DNA of 15,063 nucleotides from an uncultured Pseudoflavonifractor sp. (lineage in GTDB: Bacteria > Bacillota > Clostridia > Oscillospirales > Oscillospiraceae): NCBI GenBank assembly GCA_947383685.1, contig CANDEE010000042.1:1-15063 (forward strand). Direction: 5' to 3'. The position numbers and the translations under genes were made by a program. The notes below the pieces were generated by a model. That model was not told where the DNA came from and did no database searches. It saw only the letters and a program-made list of their open reading frames with translations. This document shows positions 7,620 through 15,063 of this stretch, piece after piece (positions within the stretch are counted from its first letter, which is position 1; each line of letters opens with the position of its first letter).

Positions 7620-7648
7620 ATTATACAGTATTTTTTGGGAAAAAACAA
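7620..7648 (-). promoter_or_regulatory. Sigma-A-type promoter of the FG-GAP/SLH gene
   Basis: On the minus strand: -35 TTGTTT (7648-7643), 17-bp spacer, -10 TATAAT (7625-7620). The predicted start near 7613 gives a leader of about 46 nt. The promoter sits just downstream of the preceding gene's terminator, so the two SLH genes are separate transcription units. Confidence 0.75.
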
Positions 7649-7665
7649 TATATTGCCTGTATAGG

Positions 7666-7711
7666 AAAAAGGGAAGGCCATCCCAGCGGAATGGGACGGC
7701 CTTCCCTTTTT
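7666..7711. terminator. Strong intrinsic terminator after the repeat-rich SLH gene
   Basis: AAAAAGGGAAGGCC (7666-7679) pairs with GGCCTTCCCTTTTT (7698-7711). After one A/C mismatch an inner stem TCCCA/TGGGA closes on a 6-nt loop. Both strands end in at least five T; in context it terminates the minus-strand gene ending at 7722. Confidence 0.92.
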
Positions 7712-7721
7712 CGGGTAAAAA

Positions 7722-10118
7722 TTACTGCTTGATGACAATGGTAGCCACAAAGGTGGAGCCCTCATAAGCGCCGAAGGCCCGGACGCTGTTCCCGGCGGTA
7801 AAGTCCCGGGTCAGGTTCAGACTATTGCCGGACAGGTCCAGCAGGGTGGCGTTCTTTGCGTCCACCACCACCAGGTTGGTCTTGCCCATGGCGTCGGTGA
7901 CCTGAAGGGTAATGGTCTTGGTGCTGTTGATCACGTTCTTGTCGCTGTTGGTGGAGGAGCCGGTCAGCAGCACCGTGCCCGTCAGCTCTGTAGAGGAGGC
8001 GGCCACAGCGGTGATCTCGATGGACACCACCTGTTCCCCGTTGGTCACCATGGCGATGGTAAAGCCAGGCTTCAGGTTGTAGATGTTGGAGGCCTTGCCG
8101 CCTTGGGTCACGGAGACTCCGTCATAGACGGTGTAGGTGGAGGTGGTGCCGTCGGACAGCTTTACCACCATAGTAACACCGGCGCCGCTCATGCTGATTT
8201 CCTGGATCACGCCGCTCAGATCGGCAGTCTGAGGCGTAGCCTCAATGCGCTCCACCTCGTTATAGCGGATGGTGATCAGCACATGGTCCCCGGTAATCAG
8301 CTCGGTGATGGAGCCTCTCTTACCTCCCCGGTCGATGGTGGGCAGGTCGGTAATGTCCAGGTTGTAGCTCACCACGGTGTCGTCTTTTTGGGTGACCTGA
8401 ATGGTGGTAATGGGGGAGCCGTAGTTGATGGAGGTAAGGGTGCCTTCTACGGTCACAGAGCCGGAGTAAGCGTCCACCTGGGCCACTACGCCGTTGGCAA
8501 TAAGGACGGTGGCGTACCAGCCCGCCTCAATGTCGTTGGGAGTGAGAATCTCGCCGTTATACGTCACCGGGGCCGAGGGGCTGACCACATAGGTGAGCTC
8601 CTTGTTGTCATGGAAGGTATCTATAATGGTAATACCCTTGTTGTTGCCGGTGGTCTGCCGCTTGATGGGGCCCTGGACAAAGTTGCTCACCGTATCCACG
8701 GCTACGCTGGCCACCTGGTTGTTGTCAGTGCCCACCCGGACCTGGGCGTACCTGCCCACATGGGCGGTGGACAGGGAACTCAAGGTGCCGTTGACGGTAA
8801 CAGTGACCCCCAGGGGGATGGAGTAGTGGTACACTACGCCGTTGAACCCGGTGAGGCCCAGGGTAGTGTTGCTGCCGATGGTGGTAACGCTCTCCACCAG
8901 GCCGTTCATGAGCTGGGTGCCGCCGGCAAACCGGACCCCGGCCAGATGGCCCATCTCGTCCACATAGCAGGTGGCGGAGATATACCCGGCGTCCTCGTCG
9001 ATCAGCTCCCGGCCGCCCACATTTTTGCCCACAGCCACTTCGGTAAAGCGGTCAATGGTAAGGGTATGGGCCACGCCGCTGATCAGAATGGTGAGCTGGT
9101 TGTCTGTCAAATCGGAGATAGTGCCGGAGTAAGTGGTCACCCCTCCGCTGAGACGGATCTCCCGCACCGTGCCGCTGCTGGACAAGTTCAGCCTGGCCTG
9201 CTGGCCCGCCCGGAGGGCGGTGGAGGAGGTGAGCATATTGTCGTCGTAAATCTTGACGTTGGAGGGAACGGCGTAGGACTGAACGCCGGAAATCTCACTG
9301 GAAAGGCCCAGAATGAGGGAGCCGTCGGCGGCGGTAGTGATGGTGGAAATGACGCCGGACTTCCAGTCGTAGGTGGTGTACTCGCTCAGCTCCGTGGTAA
9401 TGCCGGCCTCGTCCATAAAGGTCAGGGCCCGGCTGAGCATGGTGGTCATCTCCGCCCGGGTGACGGACCCCTGTGGGTCAAAAAGGCCGCCGTCTTTGCC
9501 CTTGACAATGCCGTACTGGGTCAGCACAAAGACATAGGGCTGGAGGGAAGGGGTCACATCATCCTTGTCGGCATAGCTCAGGGAGTAGCTGGAAAGGCCC
9601 CGGGCCAGCGGCTCCAGCTGCATGGCCCGAACCAGGTACATGCAGATTTTTTCCCGGGACATGGTCTCCTCCAGATAGGTTTTCTCCCCGTTGGCGGCTC
9701 CTTCAGTCTTGGGGTCTATCTGGGACAGCTCCTCCAGCTCGGAGATGGAGAGAACGCCCGTCTCCACTGCCACCGCCATCTCAGCGGCGGCCCAAACGTT
9801 CATATTGTTGGCCCTGGGGAGAATTTCGGTCATTTCCTCCTTCCGGGCCTCGGCAATTTTTGCCTGGGTGGTAGATTCCACTCCCGTGGCCCTGGCGCAG
9901 AACAGCAGGGTCTCGGCGGCGGTCATGCGGCCGTTGGGCTTGAAGGTGCCGTCGTCATAGCCCTTGGCGTAGCCCCGGTTGGACATTTTTGTAATGTCCT
10001 CATAGCCCCAAAAGTCCGTTGTCACATCGGTAAAGCTCAGGGCGTGGGCGGGCGTCGCCGTCAGGGAGAGGGTCAGCGCCAGAGAAAGGGTCAAGGCGGC
10101 CAGCCGGTTCAGTTTCAT
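7722..10118 (-). CDS. Secreted SLH-domain protein with about seven degenerate beta-rich repeats
   Basis: This 798-residue protein has a signal peptide (MKLNR, hydrophobic core 7-20, likely cleavage after AHA at 24-26). SLH segments follow: a clear first one (27-75, with GYDDGTFKPNGRMTAAE), a degenerate middle one (about 100-175), and a third (181-236, with GLFDPQGSVTRAEMTTML). These should anchor it to wall polysaccharide. The remainder, from about 254, is beta-rich with almost no cysteine. By eye it splits into about seven units of 73-92 residues (254, 327, 401, 477, 554, 630, 707), each starting with a G-x-I/V strand and ending with a strand before a Gly/Ser/Thr-rich turn. No enzymatic motif is visible; a stalk-like S-layer or surface protein is the best reading. 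The start at 10118 has GGAGG 9 nt upstream. It lies downstream of dnaI but has its own promoter. Confidence 0.85.
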   Translation of the reverse strand: MKLNRLAALTLSLALTLSLTATPAHALSFTDVTTDFWGYEDITKMSNRGYAKGYDDGTFKPNGRMTAAETLLFCARATGVESTTQAKIAEARKEEMTEILPRANNMNVWAAAEMAVAVETGVLSISELEELSQIDPKTEGAANGEKTYLEETMSREKICMYLVRAMQLEPLARGLSSYSLSYADKDDVTPSLQPYVFVLTQYGIVKGKDGGLFDPQGSVTRAEMTTMLSRALTFMDEAGITTELSEYTTYDWKSGVISTITTAADGSLILGLSSEISGVQSYAVPSNVKIYDDNMLTSSTALRAGQQARLNLSSSGTVREIRLSGGVTTYSGTISDLTDNQLTILISGVAHTLTIDRFTEVAVGKNVGGRELIDEDAGYISATCYVDEMGHLAGVRFAGGTQLMNGLVESVTTIGSNTTLGLTGFNGVVYHYSIPLGVTVTVNGTLSSLSTAHVGRYAQVRVGTDNNQVASVAVDTVSNFVQGPIKRQTTGNNKGITIIDTFHDNKELTYVVSPSAPVTYNGEILTPNDIEAGWYATVLIANGVVAQVDAYSGSVTVEGTLTSINYGSPITTIQVTQKDDTVVSYNLDITDLPTIDRGGKRGSITELITGDHVLITIRYNEVERIEATPQTADLSGVIQEISMSGAGVTMVVKLSDGTTSTYTVYDGVSVTQGGKASNIYNLKPGFTIAMVTNGEQVVSIEITAVAASSTELTGTVLLTGSSTNSDKNVINSTKTITLQVTDAMGKTNLVVVDAKNATLLDLSGNSLNLTRDFTAGNSVRAFGAYEGSTFVATIVIKQ

Positions 10119-10172
10119 ATTTCTACTCCTCCAGACATTCAAGATGGTGTAGTGAGCCATTCTGTAAACCAC

Positions 10173-10201
10173 ATTATACGCTGATTTTTCAAGAAAAGCA
10201 A
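10173..10201 (-). promoter_or_regulatory. Sigma-A-type promoter of the repeat-rich SLH gene
   Basis: On the minus strand: -35 TTGCTT (10201-10196), 17-bp spacer, -10 TATAAT (10178-10173). The expected start near 10166 gives a leader of about 48 nt. No terminator hairpin is visible between dnaI and this promoter, so some read-through from the dnaD-dnaI operon is possible. Confidence 0.7.
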
Positions 10202-10237
10202 TGATTTCCCACCAACGGATTTATTTCCCAGAAAAAA

Positions 10238-11242
10238 TCACAGCTTTGACTTCCGCTGCAAACGAATATCCTCTCCGTAAAACCGCAGCACCCGGTATTC
10301 TCCCTCCAGCCGGGAGGCGGTCTGCCCGTTATACCTGGCCCGCATCCCGTCCATGGACAGGTTGGTGGAGATAATGGTAGCCCGGTTCTGGGTCAGCCGG
10401 GTGTTCACCAGGGTGTAGAGGGCGCTCTGGACAAAGGGAGTGGTCAGCTCGCTGCCCAGGTCGTCTAAAATGAGGAGGTCGCAGTTCAGGTAACGGCGGG
10501 TCTCATCCCTGGCCTCCTGTCCCTCCTGGGCGTCCCTGGAAAATTTTTGCTCCTCAAACCGGGCAAAAAGATTGACGGCGGTATCATAGACCACCGAGAA
10601 CCCGTTTTCCGCCACTGTCCGGGCGATGCAGGCGGACAAAAAGGTCTTGCCCAGGCCCGGGTCGCCTGTCAGAAACAGGTTGGGAAACAGGAACTTGCCG
10701 AATTTCTGGGCATAATTCAGGCAGAAGTCGTAGATGAATTCCATATTTTCCTTGGGGGAGAGGGCTTCTCCCGACCAGGGCAGAGGAGAGTACCAATCCA
10801 GGGAAAAAACGTCGAAGGATTGCTCCCCCAGGTCCAGCAGCTTGGAAAGCTCCTTCACCTGCTCCTGGGCGCAGAGGGCCTGAAGGCAGCTGCACATCTT
10901 CACCCCCACCCAGCCGGAATCGCCGCAGGTTTTGCAGGCGGGGACCTCGTCCAGGGCGTCGGCGGAATACCCCAGCTCCTGCAAAAGCTGGGCCTGCCGG
11001 ACCTGAAGGTCCATATTCCTGTCCCGGATGACCTGGAGGGCGGGGCCGGGGTCGCTGCCCCGGCGCAGGCTGGAGGAGAGAATGTCCAGAATGGCTCCCC
11101 GAAGCTGGCGGTCAATGTCGCTCAGCTCAGGACATTGGGAAAAAAGGCGGCGGCGCAGCTCGTCCTGGTCCCTCTGCCGCGCCTTTCGGGCCTCCTCCAA
11201 CCGCCGGGAAGCCCTGCGGAGCACAACGGAGTCGTAAGCCAT
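10238..11242 (-). CDS. dnaI: DnaI/DnaC-type replicative helicase loader (AAA+ ATPase)
   Basis: Helicase loaders of this type place the replicative DnaB/DnaC helicase on DNA at the origin or at restarted forks. The 334-residue protein has a charged helical N-terminal part (1-95), then a zinc-binding cluster C103-x2-C106 and C117-x-C119. An AAA+ domain follows, with Walker A GDPGLGKT (193-200), Walker B LLILDDLG (256-263), sensor-1 STN (292-294) and a C-terminal R-rich segment (RLEGEY, 311-316) of the DnaC family. All nucleotide-binding residues are intact. Its start codon lies 2 nt after the stop of the DnaD-type gene, and its ribosome binding site AGGAGGGG is inside that gene's end, so translation is probably coupled. 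The family is also annotated as 'ATP-binding protein' or 'DnaC'; the DnaD neighbour supports a chromosomal loader over an IstB-like transposition helper. Confidence 0.92.
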   Translation of the reverse strand: MAYDSVVLRRASRRLEEARKARQRDQDELRRRLFSQCPELSDIDRQLRGAILDILSSSLRRGSDPGPALQVIRDRNMDLQVRQAQLLQELGYSADALDEVPACKTCGDSGWVGVKMCSCLQALCAQEQVKELSKLLDLGEQSFDVFSLDWYSPLPWSGEALSPKENMEFIYDFCLNYAQKFGKFLFPNLFLTGDPGLGKTFLSACIARTVAENGFSVVYDTAVNLFARFEEQKFSRDAQEGQEARDETRRYLNCDLLILDDLGSELTTPFVQSALYTLVNTRLTQNRATIISTNLSMDGMRARYNGQTASRLEGEYRVLRFYGEDIRLQRKSKL

Positions 11243-11244
11243 GT

Positions 11245-12222
11245 TCAGTTCCCCTCCTTCTTTTCCTGTTCAAGATAGGCCCGCAGCCGCGCCATATCCT
11301 CCCTGGCCCGGCGGTCGGCCTCGCCGGGAGCGGCGGGCTGGGGGGCGGTGGCCCCGGCGCCGGGGCGGGGCCGGGGAATACGCGTGGAGTCGGCGGCGTT
11401 GATTTCCTTGACGGTGTGCAGGCCCTTTTCATGCCAGCTTTTCAAAATGGAGTTCATATAGGGCCAGTTCATGCTCTGCTTTTTCAGCACCGTTTTCTCA
11501 TAGGCCATCCGGATGGCATCGTCTCCAAAGCCCATGTCCACCCAGGCGGTGATATACTCCTTCTCCCGCTCTACCGGAGGCCTGTCCCGAATGTCCAGCA
11601 GGGCTAAAATCTGCACCGAGCGCTCCCGCAGCAGGGTCAACCGCTTCAAATGGGCCTCGGCCCCCTCCGCCGTGTCGATGCCCCGTTCCTTCCAGAGCAT
11701 GGCCTCCCTTTGGATTTGGGGCATCCGGGGCATACGCCCGGGGCCGTTCTTCCGCTGGAATTCCTCAATGGTCCAGTTCACGGCCAGCAGAATAACCTCC
11801 GGAGGCAGTCCGGAAAAGTCATAGATGGTATAAAGGCTTTTCAAATCGTTGGTGGACAGCACCTTGCCCAGCCGCCGCTGGGTCTCCTGGACCAGAGCGG
11901 GAAAGGAGGAACTGCCGTTTTCCAGCTCCTGGTTGATGTCGGCGGCGGTGTATTCCGGCGGCTGAAGCTCCCGGACGGAAGGGGGAGGGTCGGCGGGGGC
12001 CTGGGCCAGCCCCATGCCTGACAGGAGGGAAAGGGCGGCGGCGAGCCGCGTCCCGTCCCACCTCAGAGCCTTGCCGGCGGAGAGGGCGTCGTAGCGCCCC
12101 CCGTTTTTTAGGAGATACAGGTACAGCAGGGCGGCGTCCCCGCTGCCCGCGGCGATCAGCCGTTCCGCCGCCCCGGCAGGCAGGGACAGGATGCTGCCGG
12201 GCAGAAAGATGGGGTCGGACAT
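11245..12222 (-). CDS. dnaD: DnaD-domain replication initiation (primosome) protein
   Basis: DnaD-family proteins remodel origin DNA and help recruit the helicase loader in Bacillota. This 325-residue protein has an N-terminal winged-helix-like region (1 to about 80), then two DnaD (DDBH2) helical domains. The first is at about 105-185. The second, at about 212-272, carries the family signature YMNSILKSW (255-263). A Pro/Ala/Arg-rich linker (280-300) and a short charged helix end the protein; that tail could touch DNA or the loader. Two DDBH2 copies in one protein resemble B. subtilis DnaB as well as DnaD, so the exact name (dnaD or dnaB-like) is open. The start at 12222 has GGGAGG 9 nt upstream. 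The adjoining dnaI gene, 2 nt away, completes a helicase-loading operon. Confidence 0.88.
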   Translation of the reverse strand: MSDPIFLPGSILSLPAGAAERLIAAGSGDAALLYLYLLKNGGRYDALSAGKALRWDGTRLAAALSLLSGMGLAQAPADPPPSVRELQPPEYTAADINQELENGSSSFPALVQETQRRLGKVLSTNDLKSLYTIYDFSGLPPEVILLAVNWTIEEFQRKNGPGRMPRMPQIQREAMLWKERGIDTAEGAEAHLKRLTLLRERSVQILALLDIRDRPPVEREKEYITAWVDMGFGDDAIRMAYEKTVLKKQSMNWPYMNSILKSWHEKGLHTVKEINAADSTRIPRPRPGAGATAPQPAAPGEADRRAREDMARLRAYLEQEKKEGN

Positions 12223-12267
12223 GGGTATTCGCCTCCCTTCTTCAGATGGTCATAAAATAACAATCAT

Positions 12268-12296
12268 ATTTTACACGAAAAGGAGAAGAAGGTAAA
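12268..12296 (-). promoter_or_regulatory. Possible promoter of the dnaD-dnaI operon
   Basis: On the minus strand TTTACC (12296-12291) and TAAAAT (12273-12268) are spaced by 17 bp. The match is moderate and the region is AT-rich, so the exact position is uncertain. The leader would be about 40 nt. Confidence 0.4.
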
Positions 12297-12333
12297 GACA
12301 AAAGCAAAAAATATGTGCGGGAAGAAAAAACGG

Positions 12334-12351
12334 AAAAATTTACGAATTTTT
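12334..12351. repeat. Short AT-rich inverted repeat upstream of zapA
   Basis: AAAAATT (12334-12340) and AATTTTT (12345-12351) are exact complements around a TACG loop. It sits just before the -35 region of the zapA promoter, in the spacer between divergent operons. It could be an operator, an UP-like A/T tract, or chance. Confidence 0.4.
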
Positions 12352-12353
12352 GT

Positions 12354-12382
12354 TTTTCAATTTGGCTGTACTATGCTATAAT
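12354..12382 (+). promoter_or_regulatory. Sigma-A-type promoter of the zapA operon, with extended -10
   Basis: TTTTCA (12354-12359), a 17-bp spacer and TATAAT (12377-12382) preceded by TGC, an extended -10. The start would be near 12389, giving a leader of about 25 nt that carries the AAGGAGGGG ribosome binding site. Confidence 0.75.
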
Positions 12383-12413
12383 AAACTGGATATATAATAA
12401 GGAGGGGTATGCC

Positions 12414-12731
12414 ATGCAAAACAAGGTAACCGTAACCATTGATGGCCAGGAGTATACGCTGGTCGCCTCCGAGGACGCCGCCTATATGAAAAAGGTGGCC
12501 GCATACGTGGATGGGAAGATCAAAGAGGTCCGGGAGGGCGGCAAGGTCTCCTCCTCCGACGCCGTTGTCCTGGCCGGACTGAACATGGCCGACGAGTACT
12601 TCAAGGGCCTGGAGACCGCCGAGAACCTGCGCACGCAGATCAAGGAATGCCTGGAGGAGAGCAAGAAGCTGAACCTGGAGCTTTCCGAGACCAAGCGGGA
12701 GCTGTTCAAGGCCCAGACCCAGAAGAAATAA
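12414..12731 (+). CDS. zapA: Cell division protein ZapA
   Basis: ZapA binds FtsZ and promotes bundling of Z-ring filaments at midcell. The 105-residue protein has the family layout: an N-terminal beta-alpha domain (VTVTIDGQEYTLVASED, near 5-21, then a helix with YVDGKIKEV) followed by a long charged coiled-coil helix (about 60-102) used for dimer and tetramer formation. The length matches bacterial ZapA. I chose the ATG at 12414 because AAGGAGGGG lies 6 nt upstream; a longer frame back to 12315 would cross the promoter. It is the first gene of a cluster with the U32 protein and dut, separated from the U32 start by one base. Neighbourhood and sequence agree well. Confidence 0.9.
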   Translation: MQNKVTVTIDGQEYTLVASEDAAYMKKVAAYVDGKIKEVREGGKVSSSDAVVLAGLNMADEYFKGLETAENLRTQIKECLEESKKLNLELSETKRELFKAQTQKK

Positions 12732-12732
12732 G

Positions 12733-14814
12733 ATGCTGGAACTTCTTGCCCCCGCCGGGTCCCCGGAGGCCCTCACCGCCGCCGTTCAAAACGGGGCGGA
12801 CGCGGTCTATCTGGGCCTGGGCGACTATAACGCCCGCCGGAACGCCAAGAATTTTACCGAGGCAGACCTTGCCCCGGCGGTTTCCTATTGCCATTTGCGG
12901 GGCGTCAGGGTCTACCTGACCTTCAATACCCTTCTGACTGACCGGGAGCTGCCCGCCGCCGCCGAGCAGGTCCGGCGGGCGTCCCAGCTTGGGGTGGACG
13001 CCGTGCTGGTCCAGGACCTGGGGGTCCTTCGGGCCGTGCGGCAGGCCGCCCCTGACCTTGCCGTCCACGCCTCTACCCAGATGACCGTCCACAACCTGGA
13101 CGGGGTAAAGGCCTGCGCCGATCTGGGGATGACAAGGGCCGTGCTGTCCCGGGAATTGCCCGCCTCGGAAATCGAGTATATCTGCACCCACTCTCCCATT
13201 GAAATAGAGGTTTTCGGTCACGGGGCGCTGTGTATGTGCTATTCCGGCCAATGCTTCTTCTCCGCCGTAGTGGGGGAGCGGAGCGGCAACCGGGGCCTGT
13301 GCGCCCAGCCCTGCCGGATGAAGTACGGCTGGGGGGGACGGCCCGACAGCTACCCCCTGTCCCTGAAGGACGCCTGCCTGGCCCAGCGGCTCCGCCAGCT
13401 CCGGAAGCTGGGGGTCCGCTGCCTCAAGCTGGAGGGACGGATGAAGCGACCCGAATATGTGGCGGTCATCACCCGCATCTATTCCACGCTTATCAAGGAG
13501 GACAGAATGCCCACGGAGGAGGAGATGAAGTCTCTGGAGGAGGCCTTCTCCCGCCAGGGCTTTACCCAGGGGTATTTTGATGATAAGAAAGGCCCGGAGA
13601 TGTTTGGGGTCCGGGAGGAAAAGACCCCGGAGCCGAAGGAGCTGTTCGCCCAGGCCCGCCAGTCCTATGGCAACCAGGAAAATCCCCGGGTGGACGTGAA
13701 ACTTTACGCCATGATACGGCCTGGGGAGCCGGTGCGGGTAGGAGCGGAGGACCCCGAGGGCCGGGTGGTCACCACGGCCGGGGACCTGCCCCAGCCCGCC
13801 CAGACCCTTCCCCTGACGGCGGAGCAGGTGGAAAAGCAGCTCTCCCGCACCGGGGGGACGCCCTACCGCTGCCTGGGGGTAAAGGCACTGGTGGAGCCGG
13901 GGCTCAACGTGCCCCTGGCAACCCTCAATGCCCTGCGCCGGCAGGTGCTGGAGGAGTTGTCCGTCCAGCGTCAGACCGTCCCTCCCGTCCATGTGGGCCA
14001 ATTCCAGCCGGGGGTGCGCTACGAAAATCCCTCCTCTCCCCCCGCCCTCACCGTCACGGTAAGACGGGCGGGACAGGTCAGCGCCGACCTGCTGCGGCAG
14101 GCCCCCGCCATTCTCTATCTCCCCGCCGGGGAGCTTGCCGCCCATCCCGAGTGCGTAAAAAAGCTGAGCCGGGAGACCGCCCTGGGGGTGGTCCTGCCCC
14201 GCGTCGCTTGGGACAGGGAGATGAAACAGCTGCGGGAGGACCTGGAAAGGGCCCGGGATATGGGGGCTGCCGAGGCTCTCGTGGGCAATCTGGGCATGAT
14301 AGGTCCGGCCAGGGAGCTGGGCTATACCCTCCGGGGGGATTACGGCCTCCATGTGTTCAACGCCCAGACCCTGAAGGAGCTGAAACGCCTGGGCTTTGCC
14401 TCCGCCACCGCCAGCTTTGAGCTGAAGCTGGCCCAGATACGGGATTTGTCCAAGGCCATTCCTCTGGAGGGAGTCGTCTACGGGCGGCTTCCCCTGATGA
14501 TAACGGAAAACTGCATTATCAAAAACCGGACGGGCCAGTGTACCTGCCAGGGAGAAAATATCCTGACAGACCGGAAGGGCGAACGCTTCCCTGTGGTAAA
14601 GGCCCCCGGCTGCCGGAACGAAATTTTGAACAGCAAGAAGCTCTTTCTGGCGGACAAGCCCGACTGGAAGAAGGTGGGGCTGACCTACGCCCGGCTCCTG
14701 TTCACCACCGAAAACCCCTGGGAGTGCGCCCAGGCGCTGGAACGGTACCGGGGGGAGAGCCAGTGGGCCCCGGCGGAATTTACCAGGGGACTTTATTATC
14801 GAGGAGTGGAATGA
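12733..14814 (+). CDS. U32 family protein, RlhA-type (probable 23S rRNA cytidine hydroxylation protein)
   Basis: U32 proteins, long called collagenase-like peptidases, include RlhA and TrhP, which are needed for hydroxylation of 23S rRNA C2501 and tRNA U34. This 693-residue protein starts with the classic LLAPAGSPEAL barrel strand. It has the U32 signature GHGALCMCYSGQC (164-174; C167, C169, C174) followed by NRGLCAQPCR with C190 and C194, cysteines that probably hold an iron-sulfur cluster. The long C-terminal part (about 380-690, DUF3656-like) and total length fit RlhA better than the shorter TrhP. A second cysteine group (C594, C603, C605, C627) lies near the C-terminus, in the INENC-like region and DRKGERFPV segment. 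The start follows the zapA stop by one base with only a weak AGAAG upstream, so translation is probably coupled. The family is sure; the exact RNA target is inferred. Confidence 0.85.
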   Translation: MLELLAPAGSPEALTAAVQNGADAVYLGLGDYNARRNAKNFTEADLAPAVSYCHLRGVRVYLTFNTLLTDRELPAAAEQVRRASQLGVDAVLVQDLGVLRAVRQAAPDLAVHASTQMTVHNLDGVKACADLGMTRAVLSRELPASEIEYICTHSPIEIEVFGHGALCMCYSGQCFFSAVVGERSGNRGLCAQPCRMKYGWGGRPDSYPLSLKDACLAQRLRQLRKLGVRCLKLEGRMKRPEYVAVITRIYSTLIKEDRMPTEEEMKSLEEAFSRQGFTQGYFDDKKGPEMFGVREEKTPEPKELFAQARQSYGNQENPRVDVKLYAMIRPGEPVRVGAEDPEGRVVTTAGDLPQPAQTLPLTAEQVEKQLSRTGGTPYRCLGVKALVEPGLNVPLATLNALRRQVLEELSVQRQTVPPVHVGQFQPGVRYENPSSPPALTVTVRRAGQVSADLLRQAPAILYLPAGELAAHPECVKKLSRETALGVVLPRVAWDREMKQLREDLERARDMGAAEALVGNLGMIGPARELGYTLRGDYGLHVFNAQTLKELKRLGFASATASFELKLAQIRDLSKAIPLEGVVYGRLPLMITENCIIKNRTGQCTCQGENILTDRKGERFPVVKAPGCRNEILNSKKLFLADKPDWKKVGLTYARLLFTTENPWECAQALERYRGESQWAPAEFTRGLYYRGVE

Positions 14815-14815
14815 T

Positions 14816-15063
14816 ATGGAATTGAAAATCAAAGCCCTGTCCCCTAAAATCGGAACCGAAATTCCTCTGCCCTCCTATGCCACCCCCGGTTCCGCCGGGA
14901 TGGACCTGCGCTCCTGCATTGACGCGCCTGTCACCATCCCCGCCGGGGAGCGGGGGCTTATTCCCACGGGTCTTGCCATCGCCCTTCCCGGTCCGGAGTG
15001 GGTGGCCCTGGTCTACGCCCGGTCGGGCCTTGCCATCAAGCACGGCCTTGCCCCCGCCAACTG
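14816..15063 (+). CDS. dut: dUTP diphosphatase (dUTPase), 3' truncated by window edge
   Basis: dUTPase hydrolyses dUTP to dUMP and pyrophosphate, keeping uracil out of DNA and feeding thymidylate synthesis. Only the first 82 residues are in the window. They hold trimeric-dUTPase motif 1 (AGMDLR, 27-32) and motif 2 (RSGLAIKHGL, 69-78, with the phosphate-contacting R-S-G). Motif 3, with the uracil-binding G-x-I-D-x-D-Y, the nucleotide-stacking C-terminal motif 5 and the stop lie beyond base 15063. The ATG is one base after the U32 stop, and GAGGAG 9 nt upstream, inside the U32 gene, serves as ribosome binding site. This makes it the third gene of the zapA cluster. A dCTP deaminase is a related alternative, but motif 2 fits dUTPase better. 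Confidence 0.92.
   Translation, partial: MELKIKALSPKIGTEIPLPSYATPGSAGMDLRSCIDAPVTIPAGERGLIPTGLAIALPGPEWVALVYARSGLAIKHGLAPAN

Noticed and set aside
7568..7765. N-terminal extension of the FG-GAP/SLH gene up to 7765
   Set aside because: It would cover the promoter and the upstream terminator and displace the signal peptide from the N-terminus.
8103..10184. Long open frame (693 codons) on the plus strand opposite the repeat-rich SLH gene
   Set aside because: Gly/His/Val-rich composition typical of antisense GC-rich DNA, no start signal, and the minus-strand protein has a signal peptide and SLH domains.
11127..11432. Pro/Arg/Gly-rich frame across the dnaD-dnaI junction
   Set aside because: It lies in an alternative frame on the same strand as two well-supported genes, with low-complexity composition and no family resemblance.
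12706..14832. Long open frame (708 codons) on the minus strand opposite the U32 gene
   Set aside because: Same antisense artefact; it also overlaps the zapA and dut junctions, and the plus-strand protein is a clear U32 member.

Overview
The window looks like chromosomal DNA of a GC-rich Bacillota (Clostridia), most likely an Oscillospiraceae-type gut anaerobe. Coding DNA is GC-rich and the spacers are AT-rich. A DnaD/DnaI helicase-loader pair and ZapA are Bacillota hallmarks, two secreted proteins carry S-layer-homology (SLH) anchors, and ribosome binding sites are strong GGAGG types. The family placement is inference from gene content, not a search. I see no mobile element, CRISPR array, tRNA or rRNA.

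Layout. The window opens inside pnp (polynucleotide phosphorylase, 5' end missing), closed by a bidirectional terminator. Convergent with it is a short cytidine-deaminase-family gene with an altered substrate motif. A 96-bp divergent spacer follows, holding a perfect 11-bp inverted repeat whose two arms each contain an extended -10 promoter, one per direction. To the right is the most interesting gene: an 882-residue protein joining a TetM/EF-G-like ribosomal GTPase to a complete Rae1/YacP-type NYN endonuclease domain. It converges on a minus-strand block of two secreted SLH proteins: one with eight FG-GAP/VCBS calcium-type repeats, one with about seven degenerate tandem beta-rich repeats. Upstream on the same strand lies the coupled pair dnaD-dnaI. 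Divergent from these, on the plus strand, is a tight cluster: zapA, a long U32 family protein of the RlhA type, and dut (cut by the window end), each separated by 1 nt.

How the genes fit together. Most are housekeeping: RNA turnover (pnp), helicase loading (dnaD, dnaI), Z-ring assembly (zapA), probable rRNA modification (U32/RlhA type) and dUTP removal (dut). The SLH proteins are envelope components, each with its own promoter. The GTPase-NYN fusion probably acts at the ribosomal A site, the binding place of both TetM/EF-G and stand-alone Rae1. It is best read as a ribosome-rescue or mRNA-surveillance factor; its tetracycline-protection loop is not conserved.
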